Source of the DNA: Candidatus Aminicenantes bacterium UBA4085
GTDB lineage: Bacteria; Acidobacteriota; Aminicenantia; Aminicenantales; UBA4085
Length of the DNA stretch: 20,704 nucleotides
Direction of reading: 5' to 3'
Assembly: GCA_002383325.1 (NCBI GenBank)
Contig: DFYJ01000113.1
Span: 1-20,704, forward strand
Shown here: positions 7,291 to 15,138 of the stretch, in pieces
How positions within the stretch are numbered: the first letter of the stretch is position 1
How the letters are laid out: each line of letters opens with the position of its first letter
Notes under the pieces: model-generated
Database searches by the model: none
What the model saw: the letters and a program-made list of their open reading frames with translations, nothing else
Told to the model about the DNA's origin: nothing
Made by a program: the position numbers and the translations under genes

Positions 7291-10200
7291 ATGTCACGAA
7301 GCCGATTCGCGGTCCTGATCTCGATCCTGCCGGCCTTGACGGCCGCCGCATGCGCCCCCCGCCCGCAAGCCCCGGCCGTCTACATTCTGTCCGATGCCAC
7401 CCGCCTGGAGCGTCTGGCCGCGGCCGAGATCCGCCGCTATATGTACCTGGCCACCGGGGCTCTGCCCGAGATCGTCAGCCTCGCCTCGCTCGACGGGCTC
7501 AAGGCCGACGGCGTCGTCGTCCTCCGGGGCGTCCGCCTGCCCGCCGCCGGCGATCCTATCGGCCAAGCTTGGGGAGGCTACGAGCCCGGAAAGACCGCCC
7601 GGCTGGAAGAGGAGGACTTTCGCCTGAAGACCGTCCATAAAGGGCGCCGGACCTATATTCTGGCCGCGGGGGGCGACGGTCCGGGCGTTTTGTATGCCGC
7701 CTACGTCCTGGCCGAAAAATTCGGCGTCCGATTCTTTCTGGAGGGCGACGTGGTGCCCGACGAGCGGGTCCCGGCCCGCCTGCCCGAGCTGGACGAGACG
7801 GGCCGGCCCCTCTTTGCCCTGCGCGGCATCCAGCCGTTCCACGATTTTCCCGAGGGGCCGGACTGGTGGAGCGGTGACGACTACAAATCCGTGCTGGCCC
7901 AGCTGCCGAAGCTGCGGATGAATTTCTTCGGCCTGCACACCTACCCCGAGGGCAACCCCAACGCCGAGCCCCTGGTCTGGATCGGGACGGCGGAGGACTT
8001 CTGGCCGGACGGCCGGGTGACCTATTCCTATCCCTCAAGCTGGCAGAACACCCTGCGCGCCAACAAGGGCTCGCACAACTGGGGTTATCGCTCCAAGCCC
8101 ACCGGCCGCTTCCGGTTGGGGGCCGCCGGCCTGTTCGAGCGCGACGACTACGGGTCCGAGGCCCAATTCGGCCTGATGCCGGAACCGGCCGGAGCGGAGG
8201 CCTGCAGCGAGCTCTTCAATCGGACGGCCGCCATGCTCAGCGGCGCTTTCACCTTGGCCCGCGGCCTGGGCGTGAGGATTTGCGTCGGGACGGAGACGCC
8301 GCTGACCGTGCCGGCCGCCGTCCGGGACCGGCTCAAGAGGCTGGGCAAGGACGCCGGCAAGCCCGAAACGGTCCGGGAGCTCTACCGCGGGATGTTCCGC
8401 CGGCTGGCCGCCTCTTTTCCCGTCGACTATTACTGGCTCTGGACGACCGAGAGCTGGACCTGGTCGGACGCTTCCCCGGCCGCGATCGAGGCGGTGATGA
8501 CCGACTTGGACATGGCCGTCAAGGCCGCCCAGGATGTCTCGGCCGAATTCTCGCTGGCCACCTGCGGCTGGGTCCTGGGGCCGCCGAGCGACCGGACGCT
8601 CTTCGATGCGCGACTGCCGAAGGGCGTCGCCCTCAGTTGCATCAACCGCGAGGTCGGCAAGGCTCCGGTCGATCCGGCCTTCGCCCGCATCGCCGGCCGC
8701 TCCAAGTGGGTCATCCCCTGGCTGGAGGACGATCCCTCGCTGACTTCGCCCCAGCTTTGGGCCGGGAGAATGCGGCGGGACGCCGTGGACGCCCTCCGCT
8801 TCGGATGCGACGGACTCTTCGGCATCCACTGGCGGACCCGGATCCTGTCGCCCAACATCCTGGCTCTGTCCCGGGCCGCTTGGGACCAGGGCTGGAACAC
8901 GCTGCCGGCGGACTTCGCCGGCCTGGTCGGTCCGGTCAACGGTCAATATGTCCGGGCCCCCAAGGAAGCCATGCCCGCCGAGGGGGAAGCCGCCGTCTAT
9001 GCGGATGTCCGCGACCGCGTCTCAGGCTACCGGCTGCTGGTGCCGGAGGGGCGCTATGACGTGACTCTCCAGCTTTGCGAGATCGAGAAGGAGAGCAAGG
9101 GCGGCCGCGTCTTTGATGTGATGATCCAGGGCCGGAGGGCCGCCGAAGCCGTCGATATCTTCGCCAAGGCCGGTCGATATAAGCCGTATGACATCGTCGT
9201 CCGCGGGATCGAGGTCAAGGGCGGGCGCCTCGTGGTCGATTTCGGGGACCGCATCCACTACCCCTCCCTGGCCGGTCTGAAGGTCGAAGGCGCGACTGCG
9301 GCGGGAGGCCGCTTCGTCAAGAAGATCAACTGCGGCGGTCCGGCCGTGGCCGGCTACGATGCCGACTGGCCGGAGACGCCCCGTTCCTTGGCGGTGGACG
9401 ACCTGTACCTGGACTGGGCCAGGGCCCAGTTCGGGCGCGGCGCCGACGCGGAGATCGCGGCCCTGTTCGCCCGCCTGGACGGGCGCCTGCCGATTCCGGT
9501 CCAATGGACGGACGGACCCGGCGGCATCCGGCCCGATCCGCGGCCGTGGGCCGAGGCCGCCCAGCCCTACACCTTCGTCGACGAGCTGGCCGCGCTCGGC
9601 CCGCGCATCCAGGGCGCGGGCTCCCGGGCGCGCTTCGAATACTGGCTGAAGAATTTCGAGAATATGCGCGAGACGGCCCGCTTCCAGTGCCTCTGGGCGG
9701 AATATAACGCCGCCCTGGCCAAGGCCAAATCCGAGACGGATCCGGAGGCCCGCAAGAAGGCGGCCCAGGAGAAGCTCGTGCCCAAGCGGGTGGAGATGAT
9801 CAAGCCCCTGCGCGTCATCTGGACGAACCTCCTGGCTACGGTCTCCAATCCCGGGGAGCTGGGGACCATCGCCAATTGGGAGCAGCACCTCCTGCCTCCG
9901 GCCTTCGAGGAGCCGGGCGAAGAGCTTGTCGGCCTGCTGGGCGGGCCGCTGCCGGCCTACGCCGATCTGCCCTCGGGCTACGAGGGGCCGGCCCGGGTCT
10001 TCCTGCCGACGGTCCGGGCGAGCGCCGAGGAAGGCGAGGCCTTGAGCCTCAAGGCTGTGGTTGTGGCCTCCGGAGCGACCTCCGGCGTCGTCCTCCGCTG
10101 GCGGCCGCTGGGCCGGGGCGAGTTCGCGGCGATCCCCATGCAGCATGTCGCGCGGGGCGTTTATAAGGCGGCGCTCCCGCCGGCCGGCCAGGATATCGAG

Positions 10201-10299
10201 TACTACGTCGAGGCCAGGGTGGAAGACAAGCTGCTGCTCTTCCCCGTCACCGCGCCGGCCCTCAACCAGACCGTCATCGTCATGCCGAAGGGGGAATAG
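7291..10299 (+). CDS. DUF4838 / GH67-like glycan enzyme with malectin-like domain, exported
   Basis: A 1002-residue exported protein. The N-terminus MSRSRFAVLISILPALTAAAC has a short hydrophobic core ending at C21, a weak lipobox that suggests an outer-membrane or periplasmic lipoprotein. Residues about 30-120 resemble the N-terminal domain of alpha-glucuronidases and DUF4838 proteins (LERLAAAEIRRYMYLATG; GPGVLYAAYVLAEKFGVRFF). Residues about 150-545 form the barrel-like core, with conserved Trp/Asp/Glu-rich stretches such as YYWLWTTESWTWSDA. Residues about 565-690 look like a malectin-type carbohydrate-binding domain (GRYDVTLQLCEIE; INCGGPAVAGYDADW). A helical segment follows, then a beta-rich C-terminal domain (about 900-1000). 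Start choice: the frame stays open upstream to 7168 inside the acyltransferase gene, but the ATG at 7291 gives the signal peptide and follows GGAAGAGAG. Substrate is unknown; a uronic-acid-containing glycan is a guess from the family. Confidence 0.85.
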   Translation: MSRSRFAVLISILPALTAAACAPRPQAPAVYILSDATRLERLAAAEIRRYMYLATGALPEIVSLASLDGLKADGVVVLRGVRLPAAGDPIGQAWGGYEPGKTARLEEEDFRLKTVHKGRRTYILAAGGDGPGVLYAAYVLAEKFGVRFFLEGDVVPDERVPARLPELDETGRPLFALRGIQPFHDFPEGPDWWSGDDYKSVLAQLPKLRMNFFGLHTYPEGNPNAEPLVWIGTAEDFWPDGRVTYSYPSSWQNTLRANKGSHNWGYRSKPTGRFRLGAAGLFERDDYGSEAQFGLMPEPAGAEACSELFNRTAAMLSGAFTLARGLGVRICVGTETPLTVPAAVRDRLKRLGKDAGKPETVRELYRGMFRRLAASFPVDYYWLWTTESWTWSDASPAAIEAVMTDLDMAVKAAQDVSAEFSLATCGWVLGPPSDRTLFDARLPKGVALSCINREVGKAPVDPAFARIAGRSKWVIPWLEDDPSLTSPQLWAGRMRRDAVDALRFGCDGLFGIHWRTRILSPNILALSRAAWDQGWNTLPADFAGLVGPVNGQYVRAPKEAMPAEGEAAVYADVRDRVSGYRLLVPEGRYDVTLQLCEIEKESKGGRVFDVMIQGRRAAEAVDIFAKAGRYKPYDIVVRGIEVKGGRLVVDFGDRIHYPSLAGLKVEGATAAGGRFVKKINCGGPAVAGYDADWPETPRSLAVDDLYLDWARAQFGRGADAEIAALFARLDGRLPIPVQWTDGPGGIRPDPRPWAEAAQPYTFVDELAALGPRIQGAGSRARFEYWLKNFENMRETARFQCLWAEYNAALAKAKSETDPEARKKAAQEKLVPKRVEMIKPLRVIWTNLLATVSNPGELGTIANWEQHLLPPAFEEPGEELVGLLGGPLPAYADLPSGYEGPARVFLPTVRASAEEGEALSLKAVVVASGATSGVVLRWRPLGRGEFAAIPMQHVARGVYKAALPPAGQDIEYYVEARVEDKLLLFPVTAPALNQTVIVMPKGE

Positions 10300-10305
10300 C
10301 CCGGC

Positions 10306-11634
10306 TCAAGCCTTGGTCCAGCGCCGCTCGATCTCTTCCAGGCTCTTGCCTTTGGTCTCCGGCAGGAAGGCGGCGATGACGATGAAGTTGATCGCGCACA
10401 TCCCGGCGTACATCCAGAAGGCGAACGACTCCTTGAGCGTGTCGGCGATGACCGGGAACGACAGCGAGACGGCGAAGTCGGCCAGCCACAGGGCGAAGGT
10501 GGCGATGGCCATGGCCCGGCCGCGGATTCGGGTGGGGAAGATCTCGGCGATGACCACCCAGATGATCGGTCCCAGGGTCATGGCGAAGGCGGCCACGTAG
10601 AGCAGGGTGAAGAGCAGGATGAGGCCGCCCGAGAAGAGCTGGAACTTGAAGGCCGCTCCCAGCAGGATGGCCGAGATGCCCATCCCTGCCGATCCGGCCA
10701 GGAGGAGCGGCTTGCGCCCGACCTTGTCGACCAGGGCGATGGCGACCAGGGTGAAGAGCACGTTGACGACCCCGATAAGCGCCGACTGGAAGAGGGCCGA
10801 AGCGCGGGCCAGGCCGGCGGCCTCAAAAAAGCGGGGGGCATAGTAGATGACGGCGTTGATGCCGGTGGTCTGCTGGAAAATGGCCAGGAAGACGCCCAGA
10901 AGCAGGGCCCGCCGCAGGCCCGGCTTGAACAGCTCCCGGATCGAGCCGCCCTCCAGAGCCAGCGCCTCGCGGATGGAACGGACCTCTGCGGCCGCGATCG
11001 CGGGGTCGTTGAGGCGCTCCAGGATCGCCCGGGCCTCCTCCTCCCGCCCCTGCTTGATCAGCCAGCGGGGGCTTTCCGGCACGCCCAGGACGAAGCCGAA
11101 GAAGACGACCGCTGGAAGCGCCCCGCTGGCGAACATCCAGCGCCAGGCGGACGCCCCGGCCCCGACCAAGGCCCAGGAGACGAAGTAGGACAGCAGGATG
11201 CCGGAGACGATGGCCAGCTGGTTGACCGAGACCAGGGCCCCGCGCACGCGCGGCGGAGCCGCCTCGGAGATGTAGAGGGGCGAGACGATCGAGACCGAGC
11301 CGATGGCCAGGCCGCCGATGAAGCGGAAGACCAGGAACTGGAACAGGCTCTGGGGCAGGGCGCAGCCGATGGACGAGACGAAGAAAAGCCCGGCCGAGAT
11401 CAGCATGAAGCGCCGCCGCCCGAGGCGGTCGCTGGCGGTGCCGGCCGCCGCCGCGCCGATCATGCAGCCGACCAGGACGATGCTGACAACCAGGCCTTCC
11501 CCGAAGGCGGACAGGGCGAAGCGCTCCTTGAGGAAGCGGGTGGCCCCGGCGATGATGGCCGTGTCGAAGCCGAAGAGCAGGCCGCCCAGGGCGGCCACCA
11601 CCGAGACGTAGATGACGTAGGCCTTGGTCTTCAC
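10306..11634 (-). CDS. Sugar-porter MFS transporter
   Basis: A 442-residue major facilitator of the sugar-porter family (TC 2.A.1.1 type), an inner-membrane symporter with about 12 helices. Family signatures are present: LFGFDTAIIAGA in the first helix region, DRLGRRR after helix 2, PESPRWL before the central loop, QQTTGINAVIYYAP in helix 7, VDKVGRKPLL between helices 8 and 9, and PETKGKSLEEIE at the C-terminus. The start is a GTG that overlaps the stop of the URO-D-family gene (GTGA, 11631-11634). It is preceded by GGGAG at proper spacing, so the two genes are translationally coupled. The same frame stays open upstream through the neighbouring gene but encodes no family residues there. The stop lies 6 bp from the stop of the convergent glycan-enzyme gene. 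The substrate is probably a monosaccharide or a sugar acid. Confidence 0.93.
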   Translation of the reverse strand: MKTKAYVIYVSVVAALGGLLFGFDTAIIAGATRFLKERFALSAFGEGLVVSIVLVGCMIGAAAAGTASDRLGRRRFMLISAGLFFVSSIGCALPQSLFQFLVFRFIGGLAIGSVSIVSPLYISEAAPPRVRGALVSVNQLAIVSGILLSYFVSWALVGAGASAWRWMFASGALPAVVFFGFVLGVPESPRWLIKQGREEEARAILERLNDPAIAAAEVRSIREALALEGGSIRELFKPGLRRALLLGVFLAIFQQTTGINAVIYYAPRFFEAAGLARASALFQSALIGVVNVLFTLVAIALVDKVGRKPLLLAGSAGMGISAILLGAAFKFQLFSGGLILLFTLLYVAAFAMTLGPIIWVVIAEIFPTRIRGRAMAIATFALWLADFAVSLSFPVIADTLKESFAFWMYAGMCAINFIVIAAFLPETKGKSLEEIERRWTKA

Positions 11635-12881
11635 GACCGCTCCCGGAGGGCCTCGAAGAGGGCCATCACGTTGTCCGCGGGCACATTGGCCTGGATGTTG
11701 TGGACGGCGTTGAAGACGTAGCCGCCGCCGCGCCCGAAGATCTCCAGCCGGCGCCGGACTTCGTCGCGGACCTGGCCCGGCGTCCCGAACATCAGCGTCT
11801 TCTGGGTGTCGACGCCGCCGCCCCAGAAAACGATATCCCGGCCGTAGACGGCTTTGAGCCGCTCGGCCTCCATGCCGGCGGCCGAGACCTGGACGGGGTT
11901 GAGGATGTCGAAGCCCGCCTCGATGAGCGAGGGGATGAGCGGCTCGACGGCGCCGCAGGTGTGCTTGAACGTCTTCCAAGCGGTGTGGCCGTGGATCCAG
12001 GCGTTGATCCGCTTGTAGTGCGGCATGTAGAGCGAGCGGAAGGTCGGCACCGAGCAGAAGGTCGACTGCTGGGTGCCGAAATCCGTGCCGCAGACGAAGA
12101 CAACGTCCACCCGGTCGCCGACCCGGGCCGCGATCCTCTCCAGGTTGGCCAGTCCGATGTCGACCTGTTTGCCGAAGATGCGGTGAAGGTGCTCGGGGCG
12201 GGTCACGGTCGAGACGTACCATTCCTCGACGTCCCGGATGCCGCGCGGGTTGGTCATGAAAGGGCCCGGGACGAGGGCGATGTCGCCGATGGCCAGCCCG
12301 CCGAAGGTGGCCAGGACGGCCCGGCCGGAGGCGGCCGCCTCGCGGGTCCGGGCGTCGAAGTGGTCGAGATCGGCCCCGGAGACGGGGCCGAACTCCTCCA
12401 GGTTGTCGGCCGGGTCGAGATGATCCTCCTCGATCGGCGGCTGGCGGATGATGGAGTCGAAGAACCAGCCGCCCTTGGGCAGCCGGCCCGAGGGCGGGAC
12501 GGACATGTCGCCTTTGGGGAAGACCAGGGTGTCGCCGTTCTCGTCCTTGACCCACTTGAAGCGGCCCGACATCAGGACCTCGGTCCCGTCGTCAAGCCGC
12601 CAGGGCGTCCAATCTTCGTTGCGGTAGCCGAACATCGTCTCCGGCCCGAAGACGCCGTCGACGTCCAGGCCGAGGGCCCGCTTGAGGTCCTCCTCCACGA
12701 GGCCCAGCATCTGGTAGGGCTCGTGGACCTTGACCGGGCCGGGGGCCAGACCGTAATGATCGCGCAGGGCGCCGACGATCTTGACGTGGATGCCGGTCAC
12801 CGCCGAGGCGCCGAAGTCGACGGGCACGCGGTCGGGCTCCTTGTGGGCCAGGGCGGTCAGGACGCGCTCCTTGCTGGTCAT
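11631..12881 (-). CDS. Uroporphyrinogen decarboxylase-superfamily protein, not HemE
   Basis: A 416-residue protein of the URO-D fold (PF01208), which contains both haem-pathway decarboxylases and cobamide or thiol methyltransferases. It begins MTSKERVLTALAHKEPDRVP, typical of the superfamily. It lacks the arginine-rich substrate loop RQAGR of HemE at the position where VDFGASAVTG occurs. It carries HTC (H307-C309), matching the H-x-C zinc pair of MtaA/MtbA-type methyltransferases, and FNAVHNIQANVPADN near the C-terminus. No third cysteine like that of MtaA follows, and H394 could serve instead. Such proteins often sit in sugar-degradation loci; here the gene is coupled to a sugar porter. The ATG at 12881 follows AAGGAGA and is preferred over an upstream ATG at 12932. 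A methyl transfer role is inference. Confidence 0.85.
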   Translation of the reverse strand: MTSKERVLTALAHKEPDRVPVDFGASAVTGIHVKIVGALRDHYGLAPGPVKVHEPYQMLGLVEEDLKRALGLDVDGVFGPETMFGYRNEDWTPWRLDDGTEVLMSGRFKWVKDENGDTLVFPKGDMSVPPSGRLPKGGWFFDSIIRQPPIEEDHLDPADNLEEFGPVSGADLDHFDARTREAAASGRAVLATFGGLAIGDIALVPGPFMTNPRGIRDVEEWYVSTVTRPEHLHRIFGKQVDIGLANLERIAARVGDRVDVVFVCGTDFGTQQSTFCSVPTFRSLYMPHYKRINAWIHGHTAWKTFKHTCGAVEPLIPSLIEAGFDILNPVQVSAAGMEAERLKAVYGRDIVFWGGGVDTQKTLMFGTPGQVRDEVRRRLEIFGRGGGYVFNAVHNIQANVPADNVMALFEALRERS

Positions 12882-12903
12882 GAGGCTCTCCTTGATCCGC
12901 CCC

Positions 12904-12932
12904 AGATTACCGGTTTCGGGACGGCTTTGCAA
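12904..12932 (-). promoter_or_regulatory. Possible promoter of the URO-D/MFS unit
   Basis: On the minus strand, TTGCAA (12932-12927), a 17-bp spacer and TAATCT (12909-12904) form a weak promoter. The predicted start is near 12897 and the leader is about 16 nt, containing AAGGAGA. The symmetric TTTGCAAA (12926-12933) lies between the two divergent promoters and could be an operator. Confidence 0.25.
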
Positions 12933-12945
12933 ACGGCCGGATGCG

Positions 12946-12975
12946 TTGACCGGACGGTCGCGGGCGGCCTATGAT
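12946..12975 (+). promoter_or_regulatory. Promoter of the lpxR-like gene, near-leaderless
   Basis: TTGACC (12946-12951), an 18-bp spacer and TATGAT (12970-12975) are both close to consensus. The predicted transcript start near 12982 is only 3 nt from the ATG at 12985. No Shine-Dalgarno fits in that space. Confidence 0.55.
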
Positions 12976-12984
12976 GGTTAGGAT

Positions 12985-13992
12985 ATGAGACGGGCAACGA
13001 GCTGGGGATGGACGGCCTTGCTGGCGGCCTGGACGGCGATCGGAGCGGCCGGAGCGCAAGCCGCCGGGCTTTCCCAGGACGCCTCCGGGGACGGGAAGGG
13101 AAAGCCGGGCGGGGTCTTCCGCCTCGGCAACGACAACGACCTGTTCGCACGGACCGACCGCCGCTATACCAACGGATCCAAGCTGGATTGGACCTGGCCC
13201 AAGCCGGGGCGGCCGGGGGCCGGAGACGCACTAAGGCGGCGCTGGATCTCCGTCTCCCTGCAGCAGCTCATGAACACGCCCGAGGATGTCCGCCGGTCCG
13301 GCGCGCCCGAAGGGGAGCAGCCTTATGCGGGGTATCTGGGCTTCGGGCTGGCCCTTCACAGCGTCGGTCCGCGGACTCTCGACACGGTGGCCTTCGACTT
13401 GGGGATCATCGGGCCCGCTTCGCTGGCCGGGGCCACGCAGGAGGCCTTCCACCGGCTGTTCGGCTTCAAGCCGATCCGGGGCTGGGACCTTCAATTGGGG
13501 AATGAGCCCGTCCTGGGCGTCTCTCTCGACCACCGGGAGAAGCTCCGGGTCGCGGCGCCCGGACGGGGACTGCGGGCGGATGCCGGTATCCGGGCCGGCG
13601 CCGCGCTCGGCAACGCCTTCACGGCCGGCTGGGCGGGAGGCGAGGTCCGGGCGGGGTGGAATCTTCCTGGCGGCTTCGCTCCCATCGCGGTTCCTTTTGG
13701 GGCCGGGCGCGGCGGACCGCCGGATGAGGCAGGCGGCGCCCGATGGTCGGTCTATGGATACGGCGCGGCCGCAGCCCAGATCGTCCTGCGCGACGCCTTC
13801 CTCGACGGCAACCTGTTCGGGGCGGGGACAAGCCTCGATCGATACCCCTGCCGGGCCCGGATCGAGGCCGGGTTCGCCGTTCGCAGGGGGGGCTCGGAAT
13901 TGAGCTTTGGATACGTGGCCCACAGCCGGCGCTACGCGACCGAGCCGCGCGGCCACGTCTACGGCTTGGCCGGCCTTTCGCACAATTTTTGA
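12985..13992 (+). CDS. lpxR: LpxR-family lipid A 3'-O-deacylase, outer membrane
   Basis: A 335-residue outer-membrane beta-barrel enzyme (DUF2219/LpxR family) that removes the 3'-acyloxyacyl group from lipid A in Salmonella and relatives. A signal peptide (about residues 1-27, ending AQA) precedes the barrel. Family marks in order are GNDNDLF (48-54), DRRYTNG (58-64), EQPYAGYLGFG (111-121), GPASLAGATQEAFH (143-156) and GWDLQLGNEP (166-175). The chain ends in phenylalanine (LSHNF), the usual barrel-assembly signal. N49/D50, H156 and E174 sit in the segments that hold the active-site residues of LpxR. Length is normal. It implies that the host makes lipid A. The gene is single, is transcribed from its own promoter and has the inverted-repeat element starting at its stop codon. 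The symbol is by family; substrate specificity is not shown. Confidence 0.88.
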   Translation: MRRATSWGWTALLAAWTAIGAAGAQAAGLSQDASGDGKGKPGGVFRLGNDNDLFARTDRRYTNGSKLDWTWPKPGRPGAGDALRRRWISVSLQQLMNTPEDVRRSGAPEGEQPYAGYLGFGLALHSVGPRTLDTVAFDLGIIGPASLAGATQEAFHRLFGFKPIRGWDLQLGNEPVLGVSLDHREKLRVAAPGRGLRADAGIRAGAALGNAFTAGWAGGEVRAGWNLPGGFAPIAVPFGAGRGGPPDEAGGARWSVYGYGAAAAQIVLRDAFLDGNLFGAGTSLDRYPCRARIEAGFAVRRGGSELSFGYVAHSRRYATEPRGHVYGLAGLSHNF

Positions 13993-14015
13993 ATTAGCGG
14001 ACACATACTAATTTC
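13991..14015 (+). repeat. Left terminal inverted repeat
   Basis: This is the left 25-bp arm of the element. It holds AATTAG, the loop CGGACACATA and CTAATT. Its first base is the second base of the lpxR stop codon TGA. Confidence 0.75.
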
Positions 14016-14157
14016 GCGTCGCAATATGTGTGTTTCGGTAATTCCCATAGGCCTTTTCTGGTCTTCCTGATGTGGGGAACCGAAATTCGTTGGTCTTGGC
14101 GGGACGAGATGAACGTTTCGGCAATTAATAGAAGGATTTATTGCCCCAAGAACCGCT

Positions 14158-14182
14158 GAAATTAGTATGTGTCTGCTAATTC
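14158..14182 (-). repeat. Right terminal inverted repeat
   Basis: This is the right 25-bp arm, the reverse complement of the left arm with one transition. It is followed by a short palindrome, AATTCGAATT (14178-14187), that overlaps the aminopeptidase stop codon. Confidence 0.75.
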
Positions 14183-14185
14183 GAA

Positions 14186-15130
14186 TTAAAGCGAGTACTT
14201 GCCGGACTTGGCGATAGTTCGGCCGTGGGCGAAGATGGTGGCATCGGCCACCAGGGCGTCGTAGTGGTGGCGGCTCGCGTTGATCCCCAGCCCGTAGGAG
14301 TCGCCGATGGCGAAGTGGACGGTGCCGAAGGCCTTCTCCGACTCCAGCATGTTGCCGCAGATCCGGGCGCCGGGGTTGGTCCCGACGCCGAACTCGCCGA
14401 TCATGGTCCCGCTGGCATCCTTGCCGATGTGGCGGACGATGGCCTCGATGCCGCGGCCGCTCCAGCGGACGAGCCGGCCGGCTTCGAATTCCATGATCCC
14501 GCGGCCCAGCTTGTCGTCGATGAGACGGATGGCCAGGCGGCCGCTGAAGGTGGACTCGACCGGGCAGGTGTAGCACTCGCCCGCCGGGAGATTGCCGTGC
14601 CTGCCTCGGCGGCCGATGTCGCCGTTGCTGTTGGCCCAGCGGCGGCCCTTGACGCTGAAAGAGATGTCGGTGCCGTCGGCGTTGGTGATCCGGACATCGG
14701 GAGCGTCTTTCAGGGCGGCCATGACCTTGCGGGTAAAAACGTCCAGGGCGGCGTAGTCGACCGCCACCAGCCGCTCCATCATGTCCACGGTGATGCCGGG
14801 CATCATCAGGACCCTGGCCCCGGCTTTGGCTAAGCCGACCATGTAGCCGCGGAAGGCCTTTTCCTCGATCCGGGCCTCGAGCATGTAGGCGACGGCGCCG
14901 GCCTTCTCGGCCATGGCCCGGAAGAGAGACGTCGGGCCCTCGATGGGGCGCAGGGCTTCGGTCATCAGGTAGGTGGTTGTCTCGGCTCCCGCCTTGCGGG
15001 CCCAGCGGGCTAGGGACTCGGCGATCGGGAGCTTGGGCCCATCGGTGACGAGCAGGAACCGCTCGCCCTTTCTGAGCCTGAGGGCCTGGGTGACGGCCCG
15101 CTCCGCGGCTTTATCGAGCTTTCTGTTCAT
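14186..15130 (-). CDS. M29-like (AmpS/AmpT-type) aminopeptidase
   Basis: A 314-residue relative of the thermophilic M29 aminopeptidases (COG2309), two-metal enzymes that remove N-terminal residues from peptides in the cytoplasm. The metal-site pattern is recognisable: E185 in PAGECYT, E246 in GEFGVGTNPGA, H272 and Y279 in VHFAIGDSYG, and H289/D291 in HHYD. The H-to-Y spacing of 7 and the H-x-D pair match the family, while the loop before HYD is shorter than in AmpS. The protein is about 100 residues shorter than AmpS (near 410), mostly in the N-terminal part. It begins 8 nt after the PpiD-like gene's stop with no strong Shine-Dalgarno, so it is probably the last gene of the rpsA operon. Its role would be peptide recycling. 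A catalytically different COG2309 member is possible. Confidence 0.85.
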   Translation of the reverse strand: MNRKLDKAAERAVTQALRLRKGERFLLVTDGPKLPIAESLARWARKAGAETTTYLMTEALRPIEGPTSLFRAMAEKAGAVAYMLEARIEEKAFRGYMVGLAKAGARVLMMPGITVDMMERLVAVDYAALDVFTRKVMAALKDAPDVRITNADGTDISFSVKGRRWANSNGDIGRRGRHGNLPAGECYTCPVESTFSGRLAIRLIDDKLGRGIMEFEAGRLVRWSGRGIEAIVRHIGKDASGTMIGEFGVGTNPGARICGNMLESEKAFGTVHFAIGDSYGLGINASRHHYDALVADATIFAHGRTIAKSGKYSL

Positions 15131-15138
15131 CCGCGAAG

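Larger units (their letters stand above)
13991..14182. mobile_element. 192-bp MITE- or REPIN-like element with 25-bp terminal inverted repeats
   Basis: The arms at 13991-14015 and 14158-14182 are inverted copies matching at 24 of 25 positions. Each arm is itself an imperfect palindrome: AATTAG and CTAATT flank a 10-nt loop (CGGACACATA on the left). The segment is 85/192 GC by hand count (44%), clearly lower than its surroundings. It fills the gap between two convergent genes, touching the lpxR stop codon and ending 3 nt before the aminopeptidase stop. No coding sequence or target-site duplication is visible. Paired inverted hairpins resemble REPIN/BIME elements moved by Y1 (IS200-like) transposases, but this assignment is inferred. 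The arms could also act as a two-way transcription barrier. Confidence 0.7.

Noticed and set aside
11635..12555. A much longer MFS protein reading into the URO-D gene
   Set aside because: The extra 300 or so residues are Arg/Gly/Pro-rich shadow sequence. The GTG at 11634 with GGGAG upstream gives a normal sugar porter.
11631..12881. HemE (haem-pathway uroporphyrinogen decarboxylase)
   Set aside because: The RQAGR substrate loop is missing, an H-x-C pair is present, and no haem genes are adjacent.
12916..12931. Sigma-54 promoter near TTTGCA
   Set aside because: The -12 TTGCA is present, but the GG of the -24 element is not in register.
11700..12974. 424-codon plus-strand frame over the URO-D gene
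   Set aside because: It is antisense to a clear family member, and its composition is Asp/Gly/Val-biased as expected from mirrored GC3 codons.
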